Shown: piece by piece, positions 42,120 through 53,519 of the stretch
Layout: every line of letters starts with the position of its first letter
Position numbering within the stretch: position 1 is the first letter of the stretch
NCBI RefSeq assembly: GCF_029784165.1
Contig: NC_073695.1
Span: 200,210,857 to 200,274,856 of the forward strand
DNA length: 64,000 nt
Reading direction: 5' to 3'
DNA from: Wyeomyia smithii
Lineage: Eukaryota; Arthropoda; Insecta; Diptera; Culicidae
The notes under the pieces: model-generated
Database searches by the model: none
Told to the model about the DNA's origin: nothing
What the model saw: the letters and a program-made list of their open reading frames with translations, nothing else
Made by a program: the position numbers and the translations under genes

Positions 42120-42720
42120 TTTTTAGGACAAAATTATTTTCTATAACCTTACCAGAGACACTAGTTATGCCAGTCAAACAAACCGATTTAGCTGAAAAAA
42201 TAATTTAAACTCCAATTGGGCACTCTGTGGGTAATTAAATTATTTTTATAATCGAAACAGTTGGTTTGATTGGCATAGTGGCTTTGGCAAAGTTGTAGAT
42301 AAAAATATTGTCCTTCCAAAAATAAACATGTTGTAAATTCTTTTTTTTTTTTTAAAAAATATAACTTTTTTTTTTGATTTCTTCATCGCTTCGGTAATTT
42401 TTTTGTAATTTTTATACAAAAAAAAATAAGATTTTTAAATATAAGCTTTTTAATATTAATTTTAATGTTTCTTTTACATTAAAAAATGAATTTTTTGAGT
42501 TTTTTTTTTATCGGAAAGATAAAATTACTATCTAAAACTTTTCCAGGTCACACTGGTCAAAAAACTTTTTACCTCTGAAAATATTTATAATCACAATAGT
42601 CCTCCCAAAATAGCATTTTAAATAGCTGCTCAGCCTATAGAAACGTTTATGCAAAGTTTAAGCCAAATCTAAAATGACAAAAAATATTGAAACTGGGAAA
42701 TTTTTTGTGGAACTGCTCAG
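42120..42720 (-). repeat. Diverged fold-back-family sequence
   Basis: The reverse complement of 42600-42680 reads GATTTGGCTTAAACTTTGCA and CAGCTATTTAAAATGCTATT, parallel to 31460-31580. A short inverted pair, ATGCCAGTCAAACAAACCGA and GGTTTGATTGGCATAGTG, lies at 42167-42285. Confidence 0.5.
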
Positions 42721-43204
42721 TTAAAAAGTAATTTTAAGTTATATTACAAAATGTGCAAACATATTTAAAACTTCAAAGTATACAGAATAGTTAACTTAAA
42801 TTTTGTTTTCCTCGAATTGATAAAGATGTCACTTAGTCTAGTCTGACTAAACGGTGTTAAAAAAATTCAATAACACTGGCCGACAAAAGCGAAAAAAAAG
42901 TTGCCCTGAAGCTCAAAATGGTTGCCCTCCAAAGGTTTTACAGCTTTTTAACCATTCCTGTGAATTTTGCTGCTTTTAGAGAATGCAGAAATGCATCAGA
43001 AGGCCGCCGAGGAATTGCTTATCGGATTCGACGCTTCTACATTTGCATAGGGAAAAACTCTTTGGAAAAGTTATCTTTGCTAGGGACACCAAAACTCACA
43101 GGAATGGTTGAAAAACCTACCTACCATCTCTCATGTTTTCCAGTCCGAGCTCTAGGACAAAACTTGGATTTTGAATGATGAAATTGCTATGAAAGAAGGA
43201 TTAA

Positions 43205-43546
43205 GGTACCGCCACACGGACGCTAATTCCCTTAGTTTCTAAAGCAGGTATAAGACGAAGCAAATATTTGATATTTTCCAATACAGATTTAATTTTGTGC
43301 AAATAAAAATCGTAAAAATAGCAAATATTTGCTTCGTCTAATACCTGCTTAAGTCTTAGTTGATTGTAAAAAGCATTTTTTCAACACTGAATAGTAGGCT
43401 ATGAACTATTCGGGCATGCTGGAGTAGTTCAGGGTCTCTATGTTATAGCATTTGACAATACAATCCCGCGTTATGATGAAAAAAATGCTTTTTACAATCA
43501 ACTATGACTTAGAAACTAAGGGAATTAGCGTCCGTGTGGCGACACC
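43205..43546. mobile_element. MITE with GCCACACGGACGC ends (outer element)
   Basis: The terminal repeats share GCCACACGGACGCTAATTCC and, counted without the insertion, run about 70 bp through TTGATTGTAAAAAGCATTTT. The left repeat is interrupted by the MITE at 43243-43349. Target duplication is unclear. Confidence 0.85.
43243..43349. mobile_element. 107-bp Harbinger-type MITE nested in the outer element
   Basis: The ends AGCAGGTATAAGACGAAGC and its inverted partner are separated by AT-rich DNA with CAAATATTTG. TAA occurs on both sides (43240-43242, 43350-43352), while the intact right arm of the outer element has it once. This proves an insertion with a 3-bp duplication. Confidence 0.88.
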
Positions 43547-44079
43547 TTCACTATTTTAAACATAGTTGCATTCATACCAAAAGAATCAGTTCAGAAGTCT
43601 ATTAAATTATTATTCACAAAGACATTTCGAGTTTGACCTTTATATCATTTGTATCTATCGCGCTACTATTACCTGCAATATAATCTGTATAAATGAGTGC
43701 ATCAAGATTTTAGTTTTTCACATTTTTGATTTTCTCGCCATTGTCGGTTTATCGATATCTGAATACCTACGTTACTCTTCGTCGACCAGGTAAGCACCTT
43801 GCGATCAGCTGCTGAAGGGTACTTCGTTAGCGTACGCTCCAACGTTTCAAATCATTGTAATGCTATGTTTCAGAAACATTTATTTTATTTTTCGAAATTT
43901 CGCGAAATTTAGAGACCAATTTCGTTTCGTCTCGAGAACTCGAAATCCACCTTGATTTCGTTTCGACCAATTTGGCGAAACCGAAATTAAGGGTTAATTT
44001 CGTTTCGTTTCGTTTCGACACCAGAAAAGTCAGTTTCGCACACCCCTAGCGACAATCATGTCCGATGAATTCTGCACGA

Positions 44080-44420
44080 GTCAGGTATCTTGTTCTAGTC
44101 ATCTTTGTTTTTTTCCATCACTAGGTAGTGGTCCGAACCGATTTTGGCGCCTCGGTGGGTTCTGACGTGGGTGATGTACGAGAAGTGCAGACCATCTATC
44201 AATATGTGATCGATTTGGGATTCAGTCTCATTCGGTGATCTCCAGGTGTATCGATATGGGAGGAAAAATGTACTGCGTACGGCAGTTCCATGTTCCGGGT
44301 TTTCAAGTGTTAGTTCGTTCTCGTCGCCTGGGTCCATGCCGGTTATTTCGGTACGAAGCTCCTTGTCCTAGGTTGTTTTCTTGTGCAGTCTCGCAAGCCC
44401 GAAACCGAGTGCACTAACAA
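44080..44420 (-). pseudogene. RTE-like endonuclease fossil
   Basis: The minus frame reads TWRSPNETESQIDHILIDGL, HFSYITHVRTHRGAKIGSDH and YLVMEKNK, the C-terminal endonuclease block with its SDH catalytic motif. It has no RT attached and faces away from the fossil at 45290. Confidence 0.75.
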
Positions 44421-44737
44421 GACGATAGTTCAACCGCTCCTAACATAGAAAACAGGCGTATTTCCGAGTCACTCATAACATGCACCTCAGACGCTTGGAT
44501 TGACTTCCGAAAGGAGCCTCCCTAGCCTGCCAGCATACGTCAAGAGATCCCACTGGGGTTGGTTACCCAATCTTTCCTAAGGTTACTCGTACAACAGTTG
44601 GTATTACGGAGAATAATAGGGCTAGGAAAATGTTATTTTTGAAAATCATCGAATGTTCGGAATATCGAATAATGATTTGAACTCGAGTTTGTCAATTCAA
44701 TTCAGTCTTTTAATTTGGTTTTTATTTTTTTAATTAA

Positions 44738-44823
44738 TCATCATGTTCTGTGGAATATTCGGTCGTCTGTTCGGTCGAATATTTTGCTGAGCAGACGGCC
44801 GAATACTCAACAAAACATGATGA
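44738..44823. repeat. Imperfect palindrome with GTCGAATATT core
   Basis: ATCATCATGTTCTGTGGAAT pairs with an inverted counterpart ending AACATGATGAT, around ATTCGGTCG/CGGCCGAAT motifs. It is probably a small MITE. Confidence 0.5.
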
Positions 44824-45289
44824 TAAGGTGAGAAAAATTAGAAATAAAATTATTCTTGACTTAAAGCGAATCGACCTAGACAAGCTCAAGTTGAAACCAT
44901 TATTCTGTGAACTGAAAAATCTTTACTTTCCACAAAAAAACTTTTTCCCAGCCCTATTTTCCGGTGCAACGCTACTACCAACCTCATTTCATACGTGTGA
45001 CTGCACAATTATTGTTAAGATGGTGTGCCGTTTGAAATAGTAACTTTTGATTGTTTTTCTATTGTATCATTAAACTATTATGCTAAAATTATTGCGGGCG
45101 GATGAATCTTGAAATGCTGTATCCCGCTTGCTACACCTAAGATGGCAACCTAGCATACCTACAACCCTAGTGAGCTAGCGTACCGAAACCTTTTCTAGTT
45201 ATGAAAAACGAAATTGGAAATACGAAATGGATCAATCAGCAAAGACCTAGGCTACGAACAAGGAAACAGAAAACGATAATAGATTGGAA

Positions 45290-46345
45290 ATTGGGTAGTT
45301 GGAACATCTGATATTTTAATGAACCGGCGCGAGCTGGTTTGCTTGCTCGTGAACTACAGCGGCAGGGAGTCGAAATCACAGCGATTCACTTCTTCTAAAT
45401 ACCACATCTACTACAGTGGCGGCAAAGCAGCGGAACGGGATATCGGTTTCGCAGTGTTGAGAAATCAGAAAACAAGAGTCAGCCGGTGGAGGCCTGTGGA
45501 TGACTGTATATTCGCGTTGGGGATCAAGGGCAAATTCTTAAACTACAGTTACACCGAGAACGAGAAGAGCCGTGCCAGGAGCCGCAAGCTCACTGCGGTT
45601 ACGCGTCAGAACAGAGTGAGATACAGGGAGGCAAGAGCTGCCGAAAATAGAATCCACCGGCGGAAGAAGCGAGAACACAAAGAGCTGGAGCTCGCCGGTG
45701 TAGAAGAGAACTTTGCTAGAAACGACGTGCGGAGCTTTCATAGAACAGTCAATAGAGTCAGACGCAGGAATTTTCCTGTGGCGGTGATACGTAATAACAA
45801 GGACGGCAACCTGCTTACGAATAAACCGACGGTTGCAGCCAGGTGGAAGTAGCACTTTCTGGTGATATTGAACGGTGGGAGTAAGGTGAGCAAGCCATGA
45901 CAAGCTGTGGAGCCACCAACATAGGAGGAGGTTAAAACTGCGATTAGTGAGCTAAAAAACTGCGAGAAAGATGGTATCCCGGCCGAACTTAAACCGCGGA
46001 AAGCGAGCAGCTGTACCATGGGTCCACCAGATCCTAACGAGGATCTGGGTGTATGAAAAAATGCTGAACGACTGGTCAGAAGGCTTCATATACCCTATCT
46101 GCAGGAAGGGCCATCGACTGGATTGATGCAACTATCGAGACATTATGTGCTCAACTTCGCATACAAAGTGTTCTCCCGTATCCTGCTCTTCAGATTGAGA
46201 CCTTCGTCGGCGAATCGGCGAGTGGGCTAGACATGTAGCCAGAATGCCTGACGAGAGAGCCGCCAAAACTATCTTCAGCAGAGAACCAGGAAAAGACCGT
46301 CGATTCTGTGGTAGGTCACGACGTTTTACAAATAAATTCAAAATC
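45290..46345 (+). pseudogene. RTE-like non-LTR fossil with internal deletion
   Basis: After a decayed endonuclease start (LGSWNI, ARELQRQGVEITAI, YHIYYSGGKAAERDIGFAVL), a 150-codon open part (VRYREARAAENRIHRRKKRE, NDVRSFHRTVNRVRRRNFPV, NNKDGNLLTNKPTVAARWK) matches the linker before the RT. KNCEKDGIPAEL is the RT start. The RT core is deleted, and the sequence jumps from LLFRLRPSSA to RVG.TC.QNA.RE, the C-terminal block. Confidence 0.75.
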
Positions 46346-46399
46346 TTCAACTTTTCCTAACGCAGTTAGTGAGATTAACAGTAGGCAAATATGTTGAAC

Positions 46400-49300
46400 A
46401 ATAATTTGATGAGAACCGATTGCCAAAAATTGATAAAATATCTTATCAGAAAAATTGTTTTGTTTCCTTCGTTTTCGCCGAGACTTAAATGATAAGTCTT
46501 TTTTTATTAATAGCTTACTATATTTAATGCAATTTTCCTATCCCTATCTCATCACAGTGATTGTCATCGCAAATGGTTGACGACTGCCGCAATATTTTTT
46601 TTGTTGCTTCTGATGTCAGCCACTGCAGAAGGATGCTTTCCCGTAGCAGGAGAATGTATTGAACGCAAACAAGCATAAGTACCTACTCGATTCCCGTATT
46701 GTTGCAAATTCTCGAGTGCATCTCGAAGTTGAAACTTGTGGACAATCATGATTCACCTCACCTTGCCGTATTGCCACCAGTTCGGGGAAACAGAAAAGCA
46801 AGCTTTCGAAACGTTTCGTACCTTTACCATTCGGATCCGCTTGGGAACCGTTAGCCTGCCGTTCAGTTACTGTAACAAAACTGTTCCGCCGCAGTTTTAC
46901 CATCAGAAATATACAACTCGAAGACGAACGGAAAATATTGAATCTCCCCATTCTAACGAGCTGTTTAATTGGAAAAGTTCCGCCATTGATAAAAAGCGGT
47001 AGCCGAAGCACAATGATCGTGTCGTTGCACACTTTTTTCTCCTGATGATGGTACAAACTCTGGCAAGGAGCCTGAAACATCCGCCGTGTCGTTACTCGGG
47101 GCAACACACAATCGTCGTCGTCGTCGCGTTGTCGTTTGTTGAAGTCGTCAGTAATAAATTTTGTACAGCATGACATTAAATTTTCTCGCTCTTTAATTAG
47201 CTTTCCGCTTTCGAAAATTGGATTTAGCTATAAGGCGACCGTAGAATAACCAAACTTTTACACGGGACTTTTCTTTGACTTTTGTTTCGGGCGGAATCAT
47301 GAAACGAAGCCGATGCCTGTTGACAGTTTTGACAGTTTGCTATCCGCTAAACAATTGCGACCAAACCGCAAAATGTTCAATGGACAGAACGTTCGGAAAC
47401 ATTCTTAACTCTAAACTTTTATCTGCCAATAAAAGTATCACGTTTCATGAAAACAAACAAAATCAAATGCCTATGGTTTGAGCAGAACCTCAAAGTTACA
47501 AACAGGACAAGAGAAATCTGTCTGCCATTATTTCAACGTTTCTGGCAGAAAAAGGTTCTCGAGTGAGTCATGTCAAAGTTTTTACCCTCCTCTTTTTGGT
47601 CCGTTTGTTAACATATCGTTCAAGTGACACGCGGGAACAAGTATTACCGACAGTTATAAACATAATCGTGCGCACAGGGTGGTTTTGGGTCTCTCTCCAC
47701 AGGTAGTAAAAAAAAACGCATTTTGATCAGAATGTTAGGTGAAAATATCAAGGAATGCGACAATACTAGCTATCAAGCTCTGTTCAACAGGGCATATGGT
47801 ATGAACAGTTAAACTTTATTGAAATGTCCTTTCACAATTTTCAGTTTGATGAATTTAGATAATCAGAATCTTACAGAAAATAACCGAACTCTTCTATCGA
47901 CACACATATACGTTTTTGTTTGAACTGTTAAATTTTAAACGCAACCTTCAAACGAAAATCCTGCACACGACTATGGTTATAAACTTTCAAACTCGTTTAA
48001 TGTAACTGACGTTTATTTCAAAGATTTTTTTCCATACTCTAACTGTCGTTCCCATCCGTTCCAAACGATGTCGAACTATGTTTTCAAAGTTAGGCAGGTC
48101 CATCACTGCCAGATAATGCTCTTAATTGTTCCGCCTTTGTTCGTACCGACCCCTCCCCCTTCTGGAAAATTCTTCCTTCGCTTCCACCGTTGCGTATGCT
48201 TGTTGTAACAGTTTCAGCAGTACAAAAGGTAAAGTGCCACGTGGCACCGATCGACACCTCTCCGGCTTCCCCGCTATGAGCTATGAGCTACTTACCGTCA
48301 TTAGCCATCGGAGTTTGCCGACGGCAGCGATTCCCCTGTTCAAATAATCGCTTCTGGTTCCGTTGTGGGAAAAAAAGAAAAGTTCGCTCCTGTTGGACGA
48401 TAACAAACCGATATGTTTCATCTAATTAGATTTGGCCTCCCCTTTGAGCTTTAGGTAGTGGCTGTCCCCCACAGCGATCTGTGGTCGTGTAAATATCCTT
48501 ACCGTTGCTGGGGGTGAATAAGTACAGGTCCGTTGAATAAGTGATAAGTAACAATAAATTTTATTGAACTGGTAATGAGATCAAAATATCGGTACAGTTG
48601 ACGGTTTTGGTGATAGATAATTGAATTAGGGCAATTCGAAGAATTTTGTTTTTGCAGACGTCGGTACACAGCCTCAGTCCATTAAACTGATCTATGTTGG
48701 CGGCCGATTCACCTAATGCTGTCAGACAAACGCAATTGAGCTGCGTCCGACAGTGCCCCTTACTGGCGATGACGAACCGGAGCGTGTGAGGTTATGTGGC
48801 CTCTAGATTCTTTAAAGTAACAGCCCCGTTCCGCTGGATGTGGCATTCCAGGAACGCGTTTCTGTCTCCCTTCCGCTTGGCACTGCCATTCATCGACTCT
48901 GTGCCAAAACCACAAACAACAAGCGTTTGATGTTGGCGCGAGCAAAATGACCATCATTGGTTCCTTCTTGGACGGGTGAATATAGGATAAAATGCCAACA
49001 GCTCCCCCGCTCCTGATAACCGAAATCATATCCATCATCTGAGTAGGTTGCTCATTCCGGGGTGTTCGGCGAGAATGTTGCATATATCGTTGCGGAAATC
49101 ATATCTGACGAGGGAATGGTTAGTCTCCTGGGCGATGAGTTCTCTCAGTTCTCACTCGTAGTGGGGGAAAAGCCTAGCTGTCATGTGTAACTATGCTGCC
49201 TGGTAGATTACCGACAGATGAAAAGATAAGAGTCGGGATGACAGCTTCATTTGGGTGATTTGTAAAGGGCTTCAACGGGATATCAGTTGTAACATTCAAC

Positions 49301-49905
49301 ACTTACAAGTAATCTGAACCATCTAGAAATATTTCGCTGTTGAAAAAGGTTATATCCATGGTATTTTTTAGGTTTTTTTCGATTGAAAAGTATTCAGTAG
49401 GTACTCAAAACCTATCTATGTAGGAAACAAATCATTCCTGTGATTTTGTTAAATTATAAAGTAATTCTTTTTGTATGAATATATAAACTCAAAATACCTT
49501 TTTCCCAGAAGTACTTTTTCAGCATTGCTACAACGACATTACAAAATATTCTGCTGCAGTTTTCATTCAAGCATGTTTTAAGTATCTAATTAAATATTCG
49601 TGTTCATATTTATATAATATTAACTCTCTAGTGCCCAATTTAATTTTCAGACAGATTTCGAAAAAATCACTATGAAACTTTTTAACATTTTTTCAGTATT
49701 GGTTGAAGCTCTTTAGAGGTTTCACTGAAGACCGTCTAAAGGCGGCACTGGGCACTAGAGGGCTTAGCACGGTTAGATACCATTTGAACCTTTTTCTTAG
49801 AAATGTTTGGAGCCTCACATTTTAGATAACTGCAAAACAAAAAAACAAACATCTCTAGAGCCTACAGTGAGAGCAGAGATGGATTCACAATTTGAAGGAT
49901 AGACG
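46400..49905. other. Repeat-poor interval
   Basis: This 3.5-kb stretch has higher GC than its surroundings between about 46600 and 49250 and contains no repeat end that I recognise. Open frames up to 186 codons exist on the minus strand (46616-47176), but they lack any motif and have an unlike composition. It may be regulatory or untranslated sequence of a neighbouring gene. Confidence 0.4.
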
Positions 49906-49910
49906 TCGTT

Positions 49911-50116
49911 AAGCCTGTAGTACACTCTTTGTGTAATGGTCAAATATTTGACCTTCTGACACAATGGTCAAATTTATTTGACATCATGGTTGTTGTTTGC
50001 CCGTGTTTGCCCCATGTTAAAATTGGAGAGTGACAAATAATTATCTTTGACCAAATTTTTATCTGTCAAAAAGTGACAAATATTTGACGCTCGGTCAAAG
50101 AGTGTACTACAGGCTT
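49911..50116. mobile_element. TA-target MITE (AAGCCTGTA family), copy 2
   Basis: Inverted orientation relative to 8751-8942, with shared TTGTTTGCCCGTGTTTGCCC and TTGACCAAATTTTTATCTGT. The ends AGCCTGTAGTACACTCTTTG and its mirror are flanked by TTA/TA. Confidence 0.88.
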
Positions 50117-50119
50117 TAG

Positions 50120-51230
50120 TGGTGCAATCGAGGGAAAATCAAAACATTACAGTAATATTTAGGTTTATGTTTCCAAGACATCCAAGCTAATTTTGCTTCA
50201 TGTGTAAAAAGACGCAACGGTTTTTTGGCATGTCACAATTCGCAGTATGGTGGCGCTAAGAACACTAGACCTATTTACGTACGAATGCTTTAGTGTCACT
50301 CATTGAGGAAAATATTTACAAATCGCTGTTTTGTTTGCAATGCTATGTTTTTAGCAGCTGGACAAATAATTAGTTAAAAACTTATTATAAGTTCTAAACT
50401 CGTTTCTGAATAAATTTTTCATCCGTAATCATGAATCGGAAGAAGCTGCTTAACCGACCAAAAATGGTAAAAAGTGATAAAAAGTCGAAGCAACGAGATG
50501 CGGTGATTTACAGTTTAGAGGAAACAAAGCAACTCTACACGGTTTTTTTTACACGTTCACTAATGTGCGTAGGTGAAAAGTCACTTATCTCTCTTAGTGG
50601 TCAATGATTCGATAAAATCGATAGTTTTCCAGCTCTTATCGATATTATTGCAATAAGAAGGGTTGCCTTTTTTTAATGTAGAAATTTTGAGCAGTCGTAA
50701 TTTGTACATAATCGACAATTTTGTTCAATCGCACTTTATATTTGCGATAAATTTGTTTTTTTAGTGTTGATATGAAAAAAAAATTCACAAACCTCACAAA
50801 ACAGTATTACATCGTTGCAAAAACATCGACTCAATAATCTGTAAGAATGATCATGCGTCTGGCAGCTTTGGCTATAATCCAGCGCTGCCATCACTAAAGT
50901 GGTTGAAGTCGCAAGTTGCAGAAAGATGTCGTTAGCATTCCAAACGAGTAAGATTTTGATATCATACACGCGATTTCTGGAGTTTTTTTTGTTCTAGCTG
51001 GGATATCTGTTATCTGTGGTTCAGTTGACATTTAATATTCAGCAATGGTTTTGACAGAGAGTGACAGGACTGAGAGTTTGAAAAAAGAATAAATTATTCA
51101 CAGGTGCAGTTTGGTTTATTTCTATGCCTAAAATGGGATTTTTATGTCGAAGAAAAAATCCGCAATTAAATTTTTCAAATTATATAAATTTCAAATTATT
51201 CTGTATAATAATCTGAAAATTCGCAAAAAA
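50120..51230. other. Intergenic with one small ORF
   Basis: An ATG frame at 50431-50607 gives 58 residues, beginning MNRKKLLNRPKMVKSDKKSK. It has no recognised family. A segment near 50560 (GTGCGTAGGTGAAAAGTCAC) recurs inverted near 38970, so part of it may be repeat DNA. The rest is AT-rich. Confidence 0.25.
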
Positions 51231-51329
51231 TTAATTTATCGTTTTTGATTGGAATGAAATTTTGCACACGTGTTTTAGCTTACAAAACTGAGTATTTTTC
51301 GTAACTTAAGGATTACTTTTCTCTCCCGG

Positions 51330-51945
51330 ATCCTGTTTCATGGACTAAGTCCGTTGCGGGAAACCACTGTTGGTGAATACTAGTGCGGTTTTAGATCAGG
51401 ACAATCTACAACGAACTAAGTATTCGCTTTGAGACAGATCATCGACAAGTTTGAAAACATTACTTATAGACACATCATCTATTTATAAACTTCAAGGTGG
51501 CGTACGATTCAGTGAAATGCAACGAGCTGTGACAGATTACGTCAGGACCGTGGGCGCATTTTCGGATGAATTTGTGACGGTAGATGATCTAAAGCAAGGA
51601 GACTGTGGATGCAGAGGGAGGGAGTTTGAACTTGTCGTTCAACATAGCCCTTAAAGGTGCTATACGAAGGGTGAGTGTGCAGGCATCATCTCACGAAGTC
51701 TCGCATGGTCTTAGACTTGCGTTCGATATCGATATCGAGCTGATGAAACACGACAGGTTACTCTGGCCATGTAGCACGAATGGCGGATGACCGACCGGTA
51801 AATATATTATTCAGCAGAGACTCGGATAGAGGCCGACGACTTTGAGGCAGACTTCACACGCGTTGGATATGTGCTGTTGACGAGGATGCTCGAGCAGCGG
51901 GTGTGGGGGAATTGAGGAGGCGTATTCTGGAATCTGCATAGGATC
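51330..51945 (+). pseudogene. RTE-like RT fossil inserted in fold-back-family sequence
   Basis: Frames give LSPLRETTVGEY.CGFRSGQS, VFALRQIIDKF and HLFINFKVAYDSVKCNEL-type RT blocks, then QVTLAM.HEWR and NIIQQRLG.RPTT, the C-terminal block with a deletion between. The flanks (51238-51310 and 52020-52110) both match the fold-back arm family, so it interrupts such a copy. Confidence 0.65.
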
Positions 51946-52129
51946 CCTAGCCCTACCATCTGTCGCCATAAAAGGAAAATGAAGTAAACAAGAGGAATTT
52001 AGTCTCAAGGGCAATTTTCCAAAAAGGCGTATGCGATTTCATGTATATTTTATTTGAAGTGTTGTAGCTCAGGAATCTTTGTTTGTATGGAAAAACTATC
52101 TTAGAAAAAATCGTAGGAAACTAATAATA

Positions 52130-52333
52130 AAAAGCAAAGCCTTGGTGCTACATTCTGATTCGGAACACGACCTTCTGTTTGTTTTTAGACTTCGCAGCCG
52201 ACTGTTTAGTGTACAGGACAATTGCGGGGCTAGCGCTACGATCCTACTGACATTAACAGTCTCCCCCGAGCCGAGACTCGAACCTACGACGACTGGTTTG
52301 ATAGGCTAGCATCATACCTCGAGACCATCTGGG
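52130..52333 (-). mobile_element. tRNA-derived SINE, copy 2, with target duplications
   Basis: A perfect 15-bp duplication AGGAAACTAATAATA (52115-52129 and 52334-52348) frames the insertion. The minus strand has a B box AGGTTCGAGTCTC and the body AGGATCGTAGCGCTAGCCCC shared with 10490-10635. Polymerase III transcribed, non-coding. Confidence 0.88.
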
Positions 52334-52532
52334 AGGAAACTAATAATATCTTATCAAAATATACAGTGCAAAAAAGTGGATTTGGCTACATGTTTTTCAA
52401 ATGAACACTTAATTTTTATACTTCGTGAGGTATACCCAGATATTTATTCGTGTCTCACGGTGACCGTTTAGTCAGATCGGAGTAAATTTCGTTTGGTGAA
52501 CCAAATGAATATCTTAATTAAACTATTGCCTA

Positions 52533-53302
52533 AGCTATGTATTTTAAAAAACCGCATTCGCTGAAGTGCGTTTCTGGAAGACGTTCAGAATTGATAATAC
52601 ACTGGGGTCGCTTTTTACGCGGGTTGTTTTTATGCAATTTTTCAAACGGGATATTTTTACAAAAACGCGAATTATTTTAACTCGATTCGAAAGATCATTT
52701 GTACGCGGTATCAAATAAGTTTAGTATAAGTATATCTAATCGAATCTTTTAAATGTGGTACAACCAACCGCGTGAAAAGCGACCCCAGTGTAGACAAATA
52801 TTTAAGAACCGCATAGGATTGCGTCGTTTCACAAGAAAGGTGACAAAATAACACAAACCTTCCGTTCCTTCGCAGTCGTGGAGATGCAGACCTAAACTCG
52901 GTTCGGTTTAATGGTTTTGCCGGAGATTGCTCACGTGTTACTTTTATATAAGCGCATCGCAAATTTGTAAGTTGGGTCGATAAAAATCGCGAATAATCTG
53001 ATGACTACGCAATGTATACTTTTCAAAGAACCGCGTTCGTCGAAGTGCGTTTACTTTTTCGAGGAATATTGTGTTTTTGGTAATAGACGAATATTAAAAC
53101 ACTTAGATACTTCTGGTTGCGAATGTTCTTCGCGCGTACCTCTCACCTAGATTGGCGGTGTTTGACAAGAAAAATACTCATCGTTCGCCGTCGTAATGAG
53201 TTAACTTCGCGCGCAACATTGTTCGATTTGGTCACTTACCACGGTGACACACACCTTTCCTTTCCGTCGCAGTCGTGAAGATGCAGAGGTAAACTCGGTC
53301 TT
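52533..53302. repeat. Diverged tandem duplication
   Basis: ACCGCATTCGCTGAAGTGCG at 52550 recurs as ACCGCGTTCGTCGAAGTGCG at 53030, and TCGCAGTCGTGGAGATGCAG at 52872 as TCGCAGTCGTGAAGATGCAG at 53267, in the same order. The unit is about 400-480 bp. The first unit is interrupted by the MITE at 52600-52790. No gene is recognised. Confidence 0.55.
52600..52790. mobile_element. TA-target MITE with ACGCGG motif (copy 2)
   Basis: CACTGGGGTCGCTTTTTACG is mirrored perfectly at the right end, with TA on both sides. It shares the TTTTTACGCGG core with 572-858 and 56510-56689. Confidence 0.88.
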
Positions 53303-53519
53303 CGTCAACTACGAATGTTACGCCTCGTTCCTCAGAAGTTCCTTCCTCACCTAACGATCGTAAGGACGTGGCCAGCGCCGTTTTCGATTTATACAAAGCA
53401 GTAGCTGCTGAATTGTTGTACACTGAAGATGGCAAACTAATCACAAGCAGCCATATACGTGGTTCTTTGTTCAGTTTCACTAGCTCAGATCGATCACGGA
53501 GGAGCAACCACAAATTGTG

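Noticed and set aside
45319..45852. 177-codon plus-strand frame as a host gene
   Set aside because: Its content (HRRKKREHKELE, NNKDGNLLTNKP) is the pre-RT linker of a non-LTR element.
46616..47176. 186-codon open frame on the minus strand
   Set aside because: No family motif, mixed-composition low-similarity protein with many Cys/Arg/Ser typical of chance frames in GC-richer DNA, and no splice or start context to support it.
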